Below are positions 36,262 through 44,461 of a DNA stretch of 44,461 bases, piece after piece. The stretch is from Pseudorhodobacter sp. (GTDB lineage Bacteria; Pseudomonadota; Alphaproteobacteria; Rhodobacterales; Rhodobacteraceae). The number at the start of each line of letters is the position of its first letter. Positions within the stretch are counted from its first letter, which is position 1. A model generated the notes under the pieces. The model did no database searches, had not been told where the DNA came from, and worked only from the letters and a program-made list of their open reading frames with translations. The DNA lies in contig JAHEBX010000009.1 in NCBI GenBank assembly GCA_024642045.1, forward strand, positions 1 through 44,461, read 5' to 3'. A program made the position numbers and the translations under genes.

Positions 36262-36981
36262 ATGCGGATTTTGTTGCTGTCTTTCATGTTGCTCTCGGCC
36301 TGCGGTCGTCTAAGTCAGGTGGGTAAAGCGCCCGATTTCACCCCGCTTGAGGGAAGCTATCAGCATCACGCGATGTATTCCAACCCGATGCCGGAAAACG
36401 CGCAAGCGTCAGGTCCGACCGACGGTTCTTCACTGTGGACGGCGGGCAAGAGCTCGCTTTTTGGCGACAGGCGGGCGATGCGCCGTGGCGATATTCTTAC
36501 CGTGGTGATCGAGATCAACGACAGCGCCGAGATGAAAAACACGTCGGCCAGGTCACGCAGCGGCAGCGAAAAGATGGGGATGCCTTCGCTCTTTGGCCTG
36601 CCGCAGAGCGTGAACAACAATTTGCCCGCAGGAGCGACGCTCGATAGTGCGGTCAGCACGAACGGGACTTCAAGTTATAAGGGTGACGGCTCGACCAAAC
36701 GCAATGAAAAACTGACGCTGCGCGTGGCCGCCACTGTGGTCGAAGAATTGCCAAACGGCGTTCTGCGGATCGAAGGCCAGCAGGATGTCCGGGTGAACTT
36801 CGAGCTGCGCGAGTTGATCGTGACAGGCTATGTGCGCCCGATCGATATCACCCGGCAGAACGAGATCACCTACGACAAAATCGCGGGCGCGCAGATATCC
36901 TACGGAGGCCGCGGCCAAATCACCGATGTGCAGCAACCCCGCTACGGACAGCAGGTTGCCGATATTCTCTTGCCCTTCTGA
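36262..36981 (+). CDS. flgH: Flagellar L-ring lipoprotein FlgH
   Basis: A 239-aa outer membrane lipoprotein forming the L ring. The signal MRILLLSFMLLSAC ends in the lipobox LLSAC with Cys14. The body has SLWTAGKSSLFGDRRAMRRG, GDILTVVIEINDSAEMKN and the C-terminal LIVTGYVRPIDITRQNEI, all strongly FlgH. Start is 36262, with AAGGA 7 bp upstream; an upstream ATG at 36223 lies inside flgA and would spoil the signal. Length fits (about 230 aa). fliL follows 6 bp on. Confidence 0.97.
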   Translation: MRILLLSFMLLSACGRLSQVGKAPDFTPLEGSYQHHAMYSNPMPENAQASGPTDGSSLWTAGKSSLFGDRRAMRRGDILTVVIEINDSAEMKNTSARSRSGSEKMGMPSLFGLPQSVNNNLPAGATLDSAVSTNGTSSYKGDGSTKRNEKLTLRVAATVVEELPNGVLRIEGQQDVRVNFELRELIVTGYVRPIDITRQNEITYDKIAGAQISYGGRGQITDVQQPRYGQQVADILLPF

Positions 36982-36987
36982 GGACCC

Positions 36988-37479
36988 ATGATCAGCAAAC
37001 TTCTTCCCGTCCTATTGGCGCTTATCGGGCTTGGTGTGGGGGGGGGTGCAGGGCTTTTTCTGCGCCCCGCCCCCGCGGTCGATGCCTCGGCTGAAACGGC
37101 GGATCCCCATACGGCAGCACCGAATGCTTCTACTGGCGAGGCCAATGCGGAAACTGCGCCGGAATATGTCAAGTTAAGCAATCAGTTCGTTATTCCTGTT
37201 CTCGAGGGCGGGCGCGTTTCCTCAATGGTCATTATGGCCGTGAGCCTTGAAGTAGCACATGGAACGAGCGACGCGGTCTATGCGCGTGAGCCAAAGCTGC
37301 GCGACGCTTTGCTCCAGGTTCTGTTTGATCATGCAAACGCCGGCGGTTTCAAAGGTGAATTCACTGATGGCGCAAATATGATCCTATTGCGCAAGGCGCT
37401 CTTGGAGGCTGCGCAATCCAGTATTGGTGACTCTGTTACCGATGTCCTGATCAACGATATCGCCCGGCAGGATAGTTGA
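36988..37479 (+). CDS. fliL: FliL-family motor-associated membrane protein
   Basis: A 163-aa protein with one N-terminal membrane helix (LLPVLLALIGLGVGGGAGLF, residues 5-24) and a periplasmic C-terminal domain: EYVKLSNQFVIPVLEGGRVS and SLEVAHGTSDAVYAREPKLR. These match FliL, which rings the stator units and supports torque. A Pro/Ala/Thr-rich linker (residues 27-60) joins the parts. It ends the nine-gene plus-strand block, and a strong terminator lies 32 bp past the stop. Confidence 0.85.
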   Translation: MISKLLPVLLALIGLGVGGGAGLFLRPAPAVDASAETADPHTAAPNASTGEANAETAPEYVKLSNQFVIPVLEGGRVSSMVIMAVSLEVAHGTSDAVYAREPKLRDALLQVLFDHANAGGFKGEFTDGANMILLRKALLEAAQSSIGDSVTDVLINDIARQDS

Positions 37480-37503
37480 GCCCAAGACACATTTTCTCGG
37501 GAA

Positions 37504-37839
37504 CTACTTACGCTTGGCAACGATGTTGCCAAGCGCTTGTTTTTTGCCGAAGGCCTCACGAGCCGCATCGCGTGCGTCGATCACCGCGACGGTCCTGCGG
37601 GCCAGTTGTTGATGAAGTTCGCCCCGTCGCACGTCGGCCCAGCGTTGGTAATTCAGCGAAGCCAATTGTGCGGAGACCCCCTGCAGATCTTCGGGGCCCA
37701 TCTCAGGCATCGACAGGCCAGCCAGTTGCGCCTCGCATTCGAGCTTGGCGCGCGCAGCGGCTTGTAACACCGACAACCGACTGTCCAGAACCAACTCTGC
37801 CAGCTTCACGAGTTTAGTAAGCTGTTTTCGTTGTGTCAT
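37504..37839 (-). CDS. Small coiled-coil flagellar protein, FliJ-like candidate
   Basis: A 111-aa helical, charged protein with heptad-like leucines (KLVKLAELVLDSRLSVLQAA and QLASLNYQRWADVRRGELHQ). Its size and helical nature suit FliJ, the coiled-coil stalk of the export ATPase, but no motif proves it; FliJ is usually about 145 aa. It overlaps the end of flhB by 4 bp, so it is the last gene of the flhA-fliR-flhB unit. Its final 14 codons contain the terminator of the opposite fliL block, an odd overlap. Confidence 0.6.
   Translation of the reverse strand: MTQRKQLTKLVKLAELVLDSRLSVLQAAARAKLECEAQLAGLSMPEMGPEDLQGVSAQLASLNYQRWADVRRGELHQQLARRTVAVIDARDAAREAFGKKQALGNIVAKRK
37511..37545 (+). terminator. 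Rho-independent terminator of the flgB-fliL block
   Basis: CGCTTGGCAAC (37511-37521) pairs perfectly with GTTGCCAAGCG (37525-37535), an 11-bp stem with a 3-nt loop, followed by CTTGTTTTTT (37536-37545). It begins 32 bp past the fliL stop, on the fliL strand, and lies inside the coding end of the convergent FliJ-like gene. Confidence 0.9.
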
Positions 37840-38915
37840 TTGAGCATCGATTTCTTGCGTTTACGCATGGCTTCGGCAAAGCGAATGGCAGCTGCAACGG
37901 CGCGATAATGCTCTGGTCGGATCTGCTCTCCGATCTCGACCGAGGCGAAAACCGCGCGCGCTGTCGGCGGATCGGCATGGATCGGAACCCCCGCTTCCGC
38001 CGCCTTTTCGCGAATGCGCGCCGCAATTTCATCGACGCCCTTGGCGACGCATACAGGAGCGCTGCGATCTTTGCGTGACCATTTTAGGGCTACGGCATAA
38101 TGGGTCGGGTTGACCACAATGACATCTGCCTTGGCGACATCTTGCAGCATCTGGTTGGTGGCAATGTCTTGACCTCGCTGCCGGCGCTGCTGCTTTACAT
38201 GCGGATCGCCCTCGGCGTCTTTCATCTCATCGGTCATTTCCTTGCGTGACATCATATTGCGCCGCAAATGCTGGGCGCGCTGCCAGATATAATCCACGAC
38301 GCCGAACACACCAATTGCTGCCGCGACCAAGATCATCAGTTGGATCAGCAACTTTATCATCAGGCCCACTGCCTGATTCGGGGCCAACCCTTGAGTTGCT
38401 AAAATCTGCGGCACGTTTGCACGAAGCAAGAACCCCAGCAGCAGTGAGACCACCAGAAGTTTGGCAAAACTTTTGGCAAACTCAAACAAACCTTCGCGCC
38501 CAAACTTTTGCTTGGCGATAGAGATTGGTGAGATGCGCGAGACCTTGAACGCCAACTTCTCGGGCGCGAAGACAATCGCGCGCTGACCAATGAGCGAGGC
38601 GATCACAAACACCATCGGTGCCAGAAACAGCGGAGTCGCAGCCAGCAAGAACCCTTTAATCATGCCAAACACTGGCGCAGACGCAGATGCGAAGACCAAA
38701 GGTGCCAGTCGATCTGGCTGATCCAGCAGGATCATCCCTGACTGGCCAAAGCGTTGCAGCGTGGCCGCTCCGCCTGCGATCGCGACGATGACCAGGCCAA
38801 CATAGCTGGCCGCGGTGTGCAAATCAGTAGACTTCGGGATCTCGCCTCGAGCGCGCGCTTCGTCGAGCCGCTTTTGTGAGGCATTATATTGCTTGTCGTC
38901 GTCATCCTCGCTCAT
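37836..38915 (-). CDS. flhB: Flagellar export switch protein FlhB
   Basis: A 359-aa membrane protein of the export gate that changes from rod-hook to filament substrates after self-cleavage. Four membrane helices lie in residues 30-210. The cytoplasmic domain carries NPTHYAVALKW (about residue 265), the invariant NPTH cleavage site. QKRLDEARARGEIPKSTDL at the N-terminus is a family block. FliK, also in this window, triggers the switch. It overlaps fliR and the FliJ-like gene by 4 bp each. Confidence 0.97.
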   Translation of the reverse strand: MSEDDDDKQYNASQKRLDEARARGEIPKSTDLHTAASYVGLVIVAIAGGAATLQRFGQSGMILLDQPDRLAPLVFASASAPVFGMIKGFLLAATPLFLAPMVFVIASLIGQRAIVFAPEKLAFKVSRISPISIAKQKFGREGLFEFAKSFAKLLVVSLLLGFLLRANVPQILATQGLAPNQAVGLMIKLLIQLMILVAAAIGVFGVVDYIWQRAQHLRRNMMSRKEMTDEMKDAEGDPHVKQQRRQRGQDIATNQMLQDVAKADVIVVNPTHYAVALKWSRKDRSAPVCVAKGVDEIAARIREKAAEAGVPIHADPPTARAVFASVEIGEQIRPEHYRAVAAAIRFAEAMRKRKKSMLK

Positions 38916-39688
38916 GGCGTGATCGCAACTGGATTTTCAATGAACGATTGAAACGCGGTCATCCAGAACGACAAACCAAGCGGCGCGGCAAGCGCCATCA
39001 GTGCAAGTCCGCCAAGCGTTAACGCTGGAGCGCCGATGAAGCTGACCATCAGCGACGGCATGGCACGATTGATGACGCCGAGCGTGATGTTGTAAAGCAA
39101 CGCCGCAATCGTGAAGGGCGCTGCAAGCGAAAAGGCAAGCGCGCAGCCGCGTGAAATCTCGCCCACACCCCAGGTCGCCACATCGGCCGCGTCAGGCAAC
39201 CGGCCAAGCGGGAACATCTGGTATGACAGAATCAAAAACTGCGCCAATCGCACGTGCAACCCGGCCGCCGCTGCAAGTGCAAGGGCTGCGATCACCAGCA
39301 GATTGCTTAGTGCGGGCTGCGGCTCCGGCCCGGCATCACCAAACATTTGCGACAGCGTCGTCGCTTGTGCCGCAATGGCACCTGCCGTCTGCAACGCAAG
39401 TATAAACAGGCGCAGCGACATGCCGATCAGAAGACCAAGCACCACCTCGATCAGCAATGGTATCAATCCCGGCCCAACCCGAACCTCTTGCAGAGCAACC
39501 GCGGGCAGCACGACCATGGTAAAGGCGAGCGCCAAGACCAAGCGCACTCTTTGCGGCACCGATCTTTCACCGAATGCGGGAAGCAGCGACATCGCCGATC
39601 CAACGCGCATGAACACCAGCAAGGCCTGCCAGATCACGCCGCTGGCAAGCCCGCTTGCCTCGGTGAGCTGCGCCATCAGATCGTTCAT
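38912..39688 (-). CDS. fliR: Flagellar export gate protein FliR
   Basis: A 258-aa polytopic membrane protein with about six helices. MRVGSAMSLLPAFGERSVPQ (about residues 28-47) is the FliR signature. ALAAAAGLHVRLAQFLILSY and ALAFSLAAPFTIAALLYNIT are later helices typical of the family. It closes the FliP5-FliQ4-FliR1 pore. It overlaps flhB and flhA by 4 bp each, so flhA-fliR-flhB is a single coupled unit. Confidence 0.95.
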   Translation of the reverse strand: MNDLMAQLTEASGLASGVIWQALLVFMRVGSAMSLLPAFGERSVPQRVRLVLALAFTMVVLPAVALQEVRVGPGLIPLLIEVVLGLLIGMSLRLFILALQTAGAIAAQATTLSQMFGDAGPEPQPALSNLLVIAALALAAAAGLHVRLAQFLILSYQMFPLGRLPDAADVATWGVGEISRGCALAFSLAAPFTIAALLYNITLGVINRAMPSLMVSFIGAPALTLGGLALMALAAPLGLSFWMTAFQSFIENPVAITP

Positions 39689-41763
39689 GGCGGGACCACC
39701 CCGATCATGGCGGGACGTGCTTCTACTCCAATTTCTTCATACGACAGGACAGGTGCGACCAGCCCCTTCGCGCCAAGCACAGTGCGCAGAAACCGCCGCC
39801 TCAGAGTCGAGGTGACAAGCGCAGGAAAGGTTCCCGTTTCCGCCGCGCGATTGAATTTGTCGGCTATGGCATTTGCCAGTCGTCCGAACTGTTCAGGGGG
39901 CAGAGCTACGTCGCGCTGACCGCGATCGCCCTCGATCTGGTAGGTTAAAAACGTCTTTTCCCACTCTGGAGCAAGCTGAAGCAGTGGGATCGTACCATCC
40001 TCGCGCTTCAATTCTGCCACGAGCTGAAAGCCCAGCCGTTGGCGAACATGTTCGCAGATTGCTTCTGGAGATGGCATGCTGCGTGCCTCGGCAATGGCCT
40101 CAAGGATCAAGGGCAGATTTCGGATCGAGACCCGCTCTTCCAGCAACAGCCGCAAAATGCTCAACAAAAGATCCGTGGGGACCTTGTCGGGGACCAGCTC
40201 GTCCAGCAAGCGGCGATTGCTCTCAGCGCGCGCGGCATCGGACAAATTGGTAAATTCCTCCAGCAGACGGCGCAGGCCCCGTAGCGACAGCAGTCGGGAG
40301 AGATTGGCTCGGATAACTTCGAGCAAATGCGTCGCGAGCACCTCGGCTGGCGAGACAACAGTAAGGCCCGCGATTGCTGCATCCTCCTGTTGGTCGGGGC
40401 GGATCCAGCGCGCCGGCGCCCCATAAACGGGCTCACGAACATCGCTCCCGTCCGGCGCGTCAATCCGATCGGCCAAAAGCGCGAGCACCCGATCCGGCAT
40501 CAACTGATCGCGCACGCGTTCCACCCCTTGCAGACGGATACGATACGTTCCGGGCGGCAGACTGGCTTCGTCGGTCAAGCGAATTTCGGGCAAAATCAAG
40601 CCAAATGCCGAGGCAACATGGTTGCGCATATTGGTGATCCGCACGTCGAGCCCAGTCGCAGGGTCGAGCACCATTCCAACAAGGTTCGGGGCAAACTCAA
40701 TATGAATTTCATCGAAATCAAGGACATCGCCCATCTGTTTGTGCTTGGGAGGAGCCGCTTCCTCGATCGGCAGCAGGTCGGCGCTCTGACCCTTGCGATA
40801 CATATGCACGGCTGCCCAACCCAAGATCGCGGCGCCGCAGATAAAGGGAAAAAAGGGCATGCCCGGCACCAAGGCAAACAACCCCATGAGGACAGCAACC
40901 GTGCCAAGCGCACCGGGATAGCGGCTCAATTGCGCAAAGAAAGAGACATCCGCTGCTCCTTTGCCACCTCCGCGCGATAAGAGCAGGGCAGCCGCAACAG
41001 AGATCACAACCGCCGGAATTTGGCTGACAAGTCCATCACCAACCGTCAAGATAGCATAGGTTTGAAAGGCTTGTCCGATGGGCATTCCATGCACCACCGT
41101 TCCCATGATCAACCCCATGACCATATTCAGGCCAGTGATCATCAGGCCAGCGATCGCATCGCCCTTGACGAACTTCGAGGCGCCATCCAGAGAACCAAAG
41201 AAGGTTGTCTCGGCAAGTTCCATTTCGCGGCGCCGTTTCGCTTCGGCGTGGTCAATCGCACCCGCCGCCATATCCGCATCAATTGCAAGCTGTTTGCCCG
41301 GCATTCCGTCCAATGCAAATCGCGCGCCAACCTCGGCCATCCGACCCGCACCCTTGGTGATCACGACAAAATTCACAATCAGCAGAACGCAAAAGATCAC
41401 CAAACCCAGCAAAAGATTGCCGCCCATGATGAATTCGGCAAAACCTTCAATGACATGGCCCGCCGCTGCGGTTCCGGTATGTCCCTGCCCTATGATCAAC
41501 TTGGTCGACGAGATATTCAGTGAAAGCCGAAGCATCAATGAGGCAAGCAGGATGGTGGGGAAGGCCGAAAAATCCAGCGGCCGCTCAATAAACAGCGTTA
41601 CCGTCAGCATCAAGATGGCGAGCGAAAATGAGAGAGCGAGCCCAAGGTCCAGCACCCAAGCCGGCATCGGCAGCACCATCATCATGATGACGCCCATCAG
41701 CGCCAAGGCCAACAGAATCGTTGGCTGATACAGCATGGCGGGGGTAAATCTGAAGTTTGGCAT
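39685..41763 (-). CDS. flhA: Flagellar export gate protein FlhA
   Basis: A 692-aa membrane protein forming the nonameric export platform. The N-terminal half has eight helices; the FHIPEP-family signature region is FPTILLASLMLRLSLNISST, and KGAGRMAEVGARFALDGMPG is the conserved cytoplasmic loop used in proton-coupled export. The C-terminal 330 residues form the cytosolic docking domain. Start at 41763 is chosen on family length; an upstream start at 41799 would overlap the sltF-like stop. It is 1 bp after that gene. Confidence 0.96.
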   Translation of the reverse strand: MPNFRFTPAMLYQPTILLALALMGVIMMMVLPMPAWVLDLGLALSFSLAILMLTVTLFIERPLDFSAFPTILLASLMLRLSLNISSTKLIIGQGHTGTAAAGHVIEGFAEFIMGGNLLLGLVIFCVLLIVNFVVITKGAGRMAEVGARFALDGMPGKQLAIDADMAAGAIDHAEAKRRREMELAETTFFGSLDGASKFVKGDAIAGLMITGLNMVMGLIMGTVVHGMPIGQAFQTYAILTVGDGLVSQIPAVVISVAAALLLSRGGGKGAADVSFFAQLSRYPGALGTVAVLMGLFALVPGMPFFPFICGAAILGWAAVHMYRKGQSADLLPIEEAAPPKHKQMGDVLDFDEIHIEFAPNLVGMVLDPATGLDVRITNMRNHVASAFGLILPEIRLTDEASLPPGTYRIRLQGVERVRDQLMPDRVLALLADRIDAPDGSDVREPVYGAPARWIRPDQQEDAAIAGLTVVSPAEVLATHLLEVIRANLSRLLSLRGLRRLLEEFTNLSDAARAESNRRLLDELVPDKVPTDLLLSILRLLLEERVSIRNLPLILEAIAEARSMPSPEAICEHVRQRLGFQLVAELKREDGTIPLLQLAPEWEKTFLTYQIEGDRGQRDVALPPEQFGRLANAIADKFNRAAETGTFPALVTSTLRRRFLRTVLGAKGLVAPVLSYEEIGVEARPAMIGVVPP

Positions 41764-41764
41764 G

Positions 41765-42463
41765 TCAGGGTGCCATCTGGAATAAGGGCGTGCCACCATC
41801 GCCTATCGGCACCAGCGACGCGCCATAACGAGCCGCGCCCTGCTGCAGCAAAGGAAAATTGTTTTTCACGACCCGTTCAGCCACTTGAACCGGAGAAATC
41901 GACTGATCGGCCTGCCCGCGCAGGCGCTGCAACATTGCCTCGACTTTGGTCAGATATTGCTGCCCCGTGGCTTCCGTTCTCGAATGATAGGCCGCAACAG
42001 CGCCACCCCAATTGCCCTCGGAGTCAAAGAGGGTTTTGAGAAAATCAGCGGCGACTGCAGCATTGCTGCTGGGTGAAAACGCCTGACGCAATGAGGTGAA
42101 TTTACTGCCGTGCCAGTGTTGATTGACCTGAAAGCATCCGACGTCAAAGTTGTCGTCGCCTTGCTGCAAAAGCGTGTTTGCAAAATCATAGGCCTCGACC
42201 TCTGATTCAAACCAATAACCTTTGCCATTGTAGTTGACTGCCCAGGGCCAGGGCGCGGTTTCTCCCTTGATCTGCCGTCCGGTTTCGACACGCGAAATCG
42301 CCTTCAGCACTTCAAAAGGCGTGTCTGTATTTTGCGCAGCCATGGCTGCCGCCTGATCACACAGCGCCGCATCCGAAATTGCGCTGAAGGCCGGCGTTGT
42401 GAGCAAAGCTGCCCAACACAAAGGTGTTGCGAAGAACGTTTTGACCAGTGTCATAGGTTTCAC
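41765..42463 (-). CDS. Flagellar lytic transglycosylase, SltF-like
   Basis: A 232-aa periplasmic enzyme with a Sec signal (LVKTFFATPLCWAALLTTPAFS). The SLT fold has the catalytic Glu in LKAISRVETGRQ (about residue 61), DVGCFQVNQHWHG (about residue 113) and AVAAYHSRTEATGQQY. It should cut peptidoglycan glycan strands to let the rod through. In Rhodobacter sphaeroides SltF does this and binds FlgJ; here the FlgJ-like protein lacks its own muramidase, which supports the match. It lies between flhA and the long helical-repeat gene. Confidence 0.87.
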   Translation of the reverse strand: MKPMTLVKTFFATPLCWAALLTTPAFSAISDAALCDQAAAMAAQNTDTPFEVLKAISRVETGRQIKGETAPWPWAVNYNGKGYWFESEVEAYDFANTLLQQGDDNFDVGCFQVNQHWHGSKFTSLRQAFSPSSNAAVAADFLKTLFDSEGNWGGAVAAYHSRTEATGQQYLTKVEAMLQRLRGQADQSISPVQVAERVVKNNFPLLQQGAARYGASLVPIGDGGTPLFQMAP

Positions 42464-42549
42464 CTAAATTCTGGGCTCTTCCAAGCCCACTATGGGAACA
42501 AGCTAAGCAGCGAACCTTTCAAAAGTGTAAGTTTCGAGGAAAATTCGCC

Positions 42550-44460
42550 TTAGGGCTGCGCCGTCTGTGCGAGGAGGGCCGCGACTGCACTTCGGGTTGA
42601 ACTGGCCTGTCCCAGCAGGCTCTTGCCAAAGGCCAGAGGTGCATCGTTGACTGATTTTGCATTGGCCGGCAGCGGGGTTGCCTCCGTTGCCCCGGCAACT
42701 GCTTGCAGAGCACCGGGGTCGGCCAGTGCGATAGTTGACCAATCCTGGGCGCGAGCTCTGGCCTCCAACGCGGATTGTGCATCACCCGCCTTTTCAAGAA
42801 GCCGCGCCACCGCCGCTTCATCACCCAACTGTTGCAGCGCGGCGGCGCGCAGGGGCAGTGCATCAGGTGCTTCGCTATTTTGCAGAGCCACCAACGCCCC
42901 TCGGGCATCACGCCGTTGCAAGTCGATCTTGGCCATCAGAAGAGGATCCACATCGGCAAGCTTGTCGATCCAAAGATAGGCAGATTCCGCCATACCTAAA
43001 TCGGCAAGGCGTGAAGCAAGCTTGATGCGGGTTTCGTGGTCTATGTTTGAAATTGCGTCGACACGATCAAGGACGGCGTGCGCGAGCACAGCGTCGTCAT
43101 TGCCCAACCGCGACAGCAATCGCCAAAGCGTCGGCGACAGCTCCGACTGCAAATTTTCCACTTTAAAGGCGCTGTCAAAATCACCCGAGGCCGCTTGCGC
43201 AAGCGTCAATGCGCGGCGGATAGTCGCTGCGTCCGGCAAATCCTGATGTTCTTGCGCCATTGCAGACAAGAGCGCGACCAGATCCGCCTCGACGGGTAGA
43301 TCCTGCGCCACGCGTGCTTCGATCAAAGCGACAGTGGCATCAGTGGACTTTGGCCCAGGATCGTCCACGACAGATTGTATCTTGTGTTCCGCCTGCGGGG
43401 CCATGCCGTCGTGCATGTCGATTTGCGCATCCAGCAAAGTCATCGCAGGACCGGCAACTCCTGGCGCCCGCATAGCGGCGTCGCGGACTTTAGTCGCCAT
43501 AGCGGAATCTTGCATGCTCAGAAAACGACTTGCAAGCGCCGGCGCAAGACTGCGCCGCAGATCAATGGGCAGGCTTGAAAATGCCAGATAAATGGCACCG
43601 CTGTTGACAAAATCCCCTTTCTGAACCGCCTCGTTTGCCAAGAGCGCCCAAAGCGCCGCCGGCGAATCGCATCCCAGTTGGCCATGGAACACATCGCTTA
43701 TGTCCGGGTTTCCATCCACCAAATCCGCCATGGCATTCCAGAGCTTCGTGTCAGGATGCGCGATCGGGAAAGCTCGCATCAACTGCTTGGCCTCGGCGCC
43801 AAAACCGATCGAAAGGTAAAACCGAACTGCCGTGCCGAGGACATCGGGATCGACACGGTCAAATTCACCGATCAGATTTTCGGTCGCGCGCTGCATTTCG
43901 TCGGCAACTGCACCTTCACCACGCCATGCCGCGACATCCAAGCTGGCCGCAGAAAGGCAGACTTCGCCTTTTGCACCTATATTTTGATGCTCTGGCGCGC
44001 CATGTGTAATCGAGATCGAAGGGAGTTCACCTAAACCCGATCGAACGGAAGCGAACTCTGCCGCTGCTGCCGCTGTTGCTACGGTCACGCCATGTGTCTC
44101 GCTTGGCTGGACTGTTGCAAGCCCCTCAGGTGCCGGGGTTTCAGCGGCCACTGGATGCCTTTCCGGTTTCAGAGGGGCCAGTTCAATAATGCCTTGCGAA
44201 GCGCCTTGACCAAGTTGTCTGACAAGGGTCTCTCGCAGCCCATCAATATTGATCTGACTGCCTTGATCTGGCGGGGGCAACAGCATGGGTTTGCCAGTCG
44301 CCTGAGCCACAACAAGGCTGGTCCAGTCGTAGGGTTTGATAATGGCAGCGACAGGCTGGTCAGACACGGGAGCCGGGTCTTTTTGCAACAGCGGCAAGGG
44401 TGCCTCAAATCCCGAACCTTTTGGAGGCATTCCATCACGCAGATCAACGACGATGATGCC
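42550..44460 (-). CDS. Long helical-repeat protein in flagellar cluster, 5' partial
   Basis: At least 636 residues. The frame stays open through the first Met at 44430 to the window edge, and the residues before it (GIIVVDLRDGMPPKGSG) look coding, so the true start lies outside. From about residue 190 on it is built of alpha-helical pairs with repeated Ala/Leu spacing like TPR or SEL1 repeats: for example ALWALLANEAVQKGDFVNSG and LPLRAAALQQLGDEAAVARL. The N-terminal part is Pro/Ala/Thr-rich. I recognise no family. It precedes sltF-like by 86 bp on the same strand, so a role in rod or motor assembly is likely but unproven. MotC, a periplasmic motility protein of rhizobia, is one possible analogue. 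Confidence 0.75.
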   Translation of the reverse strand, partial: GIIVVDLRDGMPPKGSGFEAPLPLLQKDPAPVSDQPVAAIIKPYDWTSLVVAQATGKPMLLPPPDQGSQINIDGLRETLVRQLGQGASQGIIELAPLKPERHPVAAETPAPEGLATVQPSETHGVTVATAAAAAEFASVRSGLGELPSISITHGAPEHQNIGAKGEVCLSAASLDVAAWRGEGAVADEMQRATENLIGEFDRVDPDVLGTAVRFYLSIGFGAEAKQLMRAFPIAHPDTKLWNAMADLVDGNPDISDVFHGQLGCDSPAALWALLANEAVQKGDFVNSGAIYLAFSSLPIDLRRSLAPALASRFLSMQDSAMATKVRDAAMRAPGVAGPAMTLLDAQIDMHDGMAPQAEHKIQSVVDDPGPKSTDATVALIEARVAQDLPVEADLVALLSAMAQEHQDLPDAATIRRALTLAQAASGDFDSAFKVENLQSELSPTLWRLLSRLGNDDAVLAHAVLDRVDAISNIDHETRIKLASRLADLGMAESAYLWIDKLADVDPLLMAKIDLQRRDARGALVALQNSEAPDALPLRAAALQQLGDEAAVARLLEKAGDAQSALEARARAQDWSTIALADPGALQAVAGATEATPLPANAKSVNDAPLAFGKSLLGQASSTRSAVAALLAQTAQP

Positions 44461-44461
44461 A

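Overview
The window looks like a piece of an alphaproteobacterial chromosome, most likely family Rhodobacteraceae (order Rhodobacterales). The evidence is the gene set and order: dnaA, dnaN, recF and gyrB on one strand, with rpsT, an enoyl-CoA hydratase, mutM, ubiE and ubiB on the other side of dnaA. Next to these lies a flagellar cluster of alphaproteobacterial type, with flaF, flbT, a DUF1217 protein and an SltF-like transglycosylase. The GC-rich codon use and the short ATGA gene overlaps agree. I ran no database search; all names come from reading motifs and family likeness.

Layout. Positions 1-9.7 kb hold housekeeping and envelope genes: a HAD phosphatase fragment, methionine aminopeptidase, a CinA-type molybdopterin-binding domain protein, a GNAT acetyltransferase, an OmpA-like protein, a LysR regulator, an M23 peptidase, a lipoprotein, two family-restricted proteins and an FadH-type 2,4-dienoyl-CoA reductase. 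Positions 9.7-12.2 kb hold a periplasmic glutathione peroxidase, an FkbM methyltransferase and a LacI-family regulator. Positions 12.4-12.7 kb hold a tRNA-Arg(CCU) gene interrupted by a 220-nt group I intron; its P1 to P9 helices can be traced base by base. A 580-bp stretch with no convincing gene follows, carrying a 29-bp palindrome, then a small membrane ORF.

Positions 13.7-20.6 kb are the replication block on the minus strand: dnaA, dnaN, recF, a LysE-type exporter, gyrB. A 580-bp gap upstream of dnaA carries five GANTC (CcrM-type) sites but almost no DnaA boxes. Positions 21.2-25.6 kb hold rpsT, enoyl-CoA hydratase, mutM, and the divergent ubiE-ubiB pair of ubiquinone synthesis.

From 25,632 to the right edge everything is flagellar, in five alternating transcription blocks: fliK-flgD (-); flgJ-like, flgN-like, flagellin, flaF, flbT, DUF1217 (+); fliI (-); flgB-flgC-fliE-fliQ-flgF-flgG-flgA-flgH-fliL (+); and a long helical-repeat protein, sltF-like, flhA, fliR, flhB and a FliJ-like coiled-coil gene (-). 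These encode part of the rod, L-ring, export gate, export ATPase, hook-length control, filament and its regulators. MS ring, switch, motor, hook, P-ring and fliP genes are not in the window and probably lie beyond the right edge.

Most notable: the intron-bearing tRNA gene, the orphan palindrome downstream of it, the unrecognised helical-repeat protein next to sltF, and a terminator embedded in the coding end of a convergent flagellar gene.
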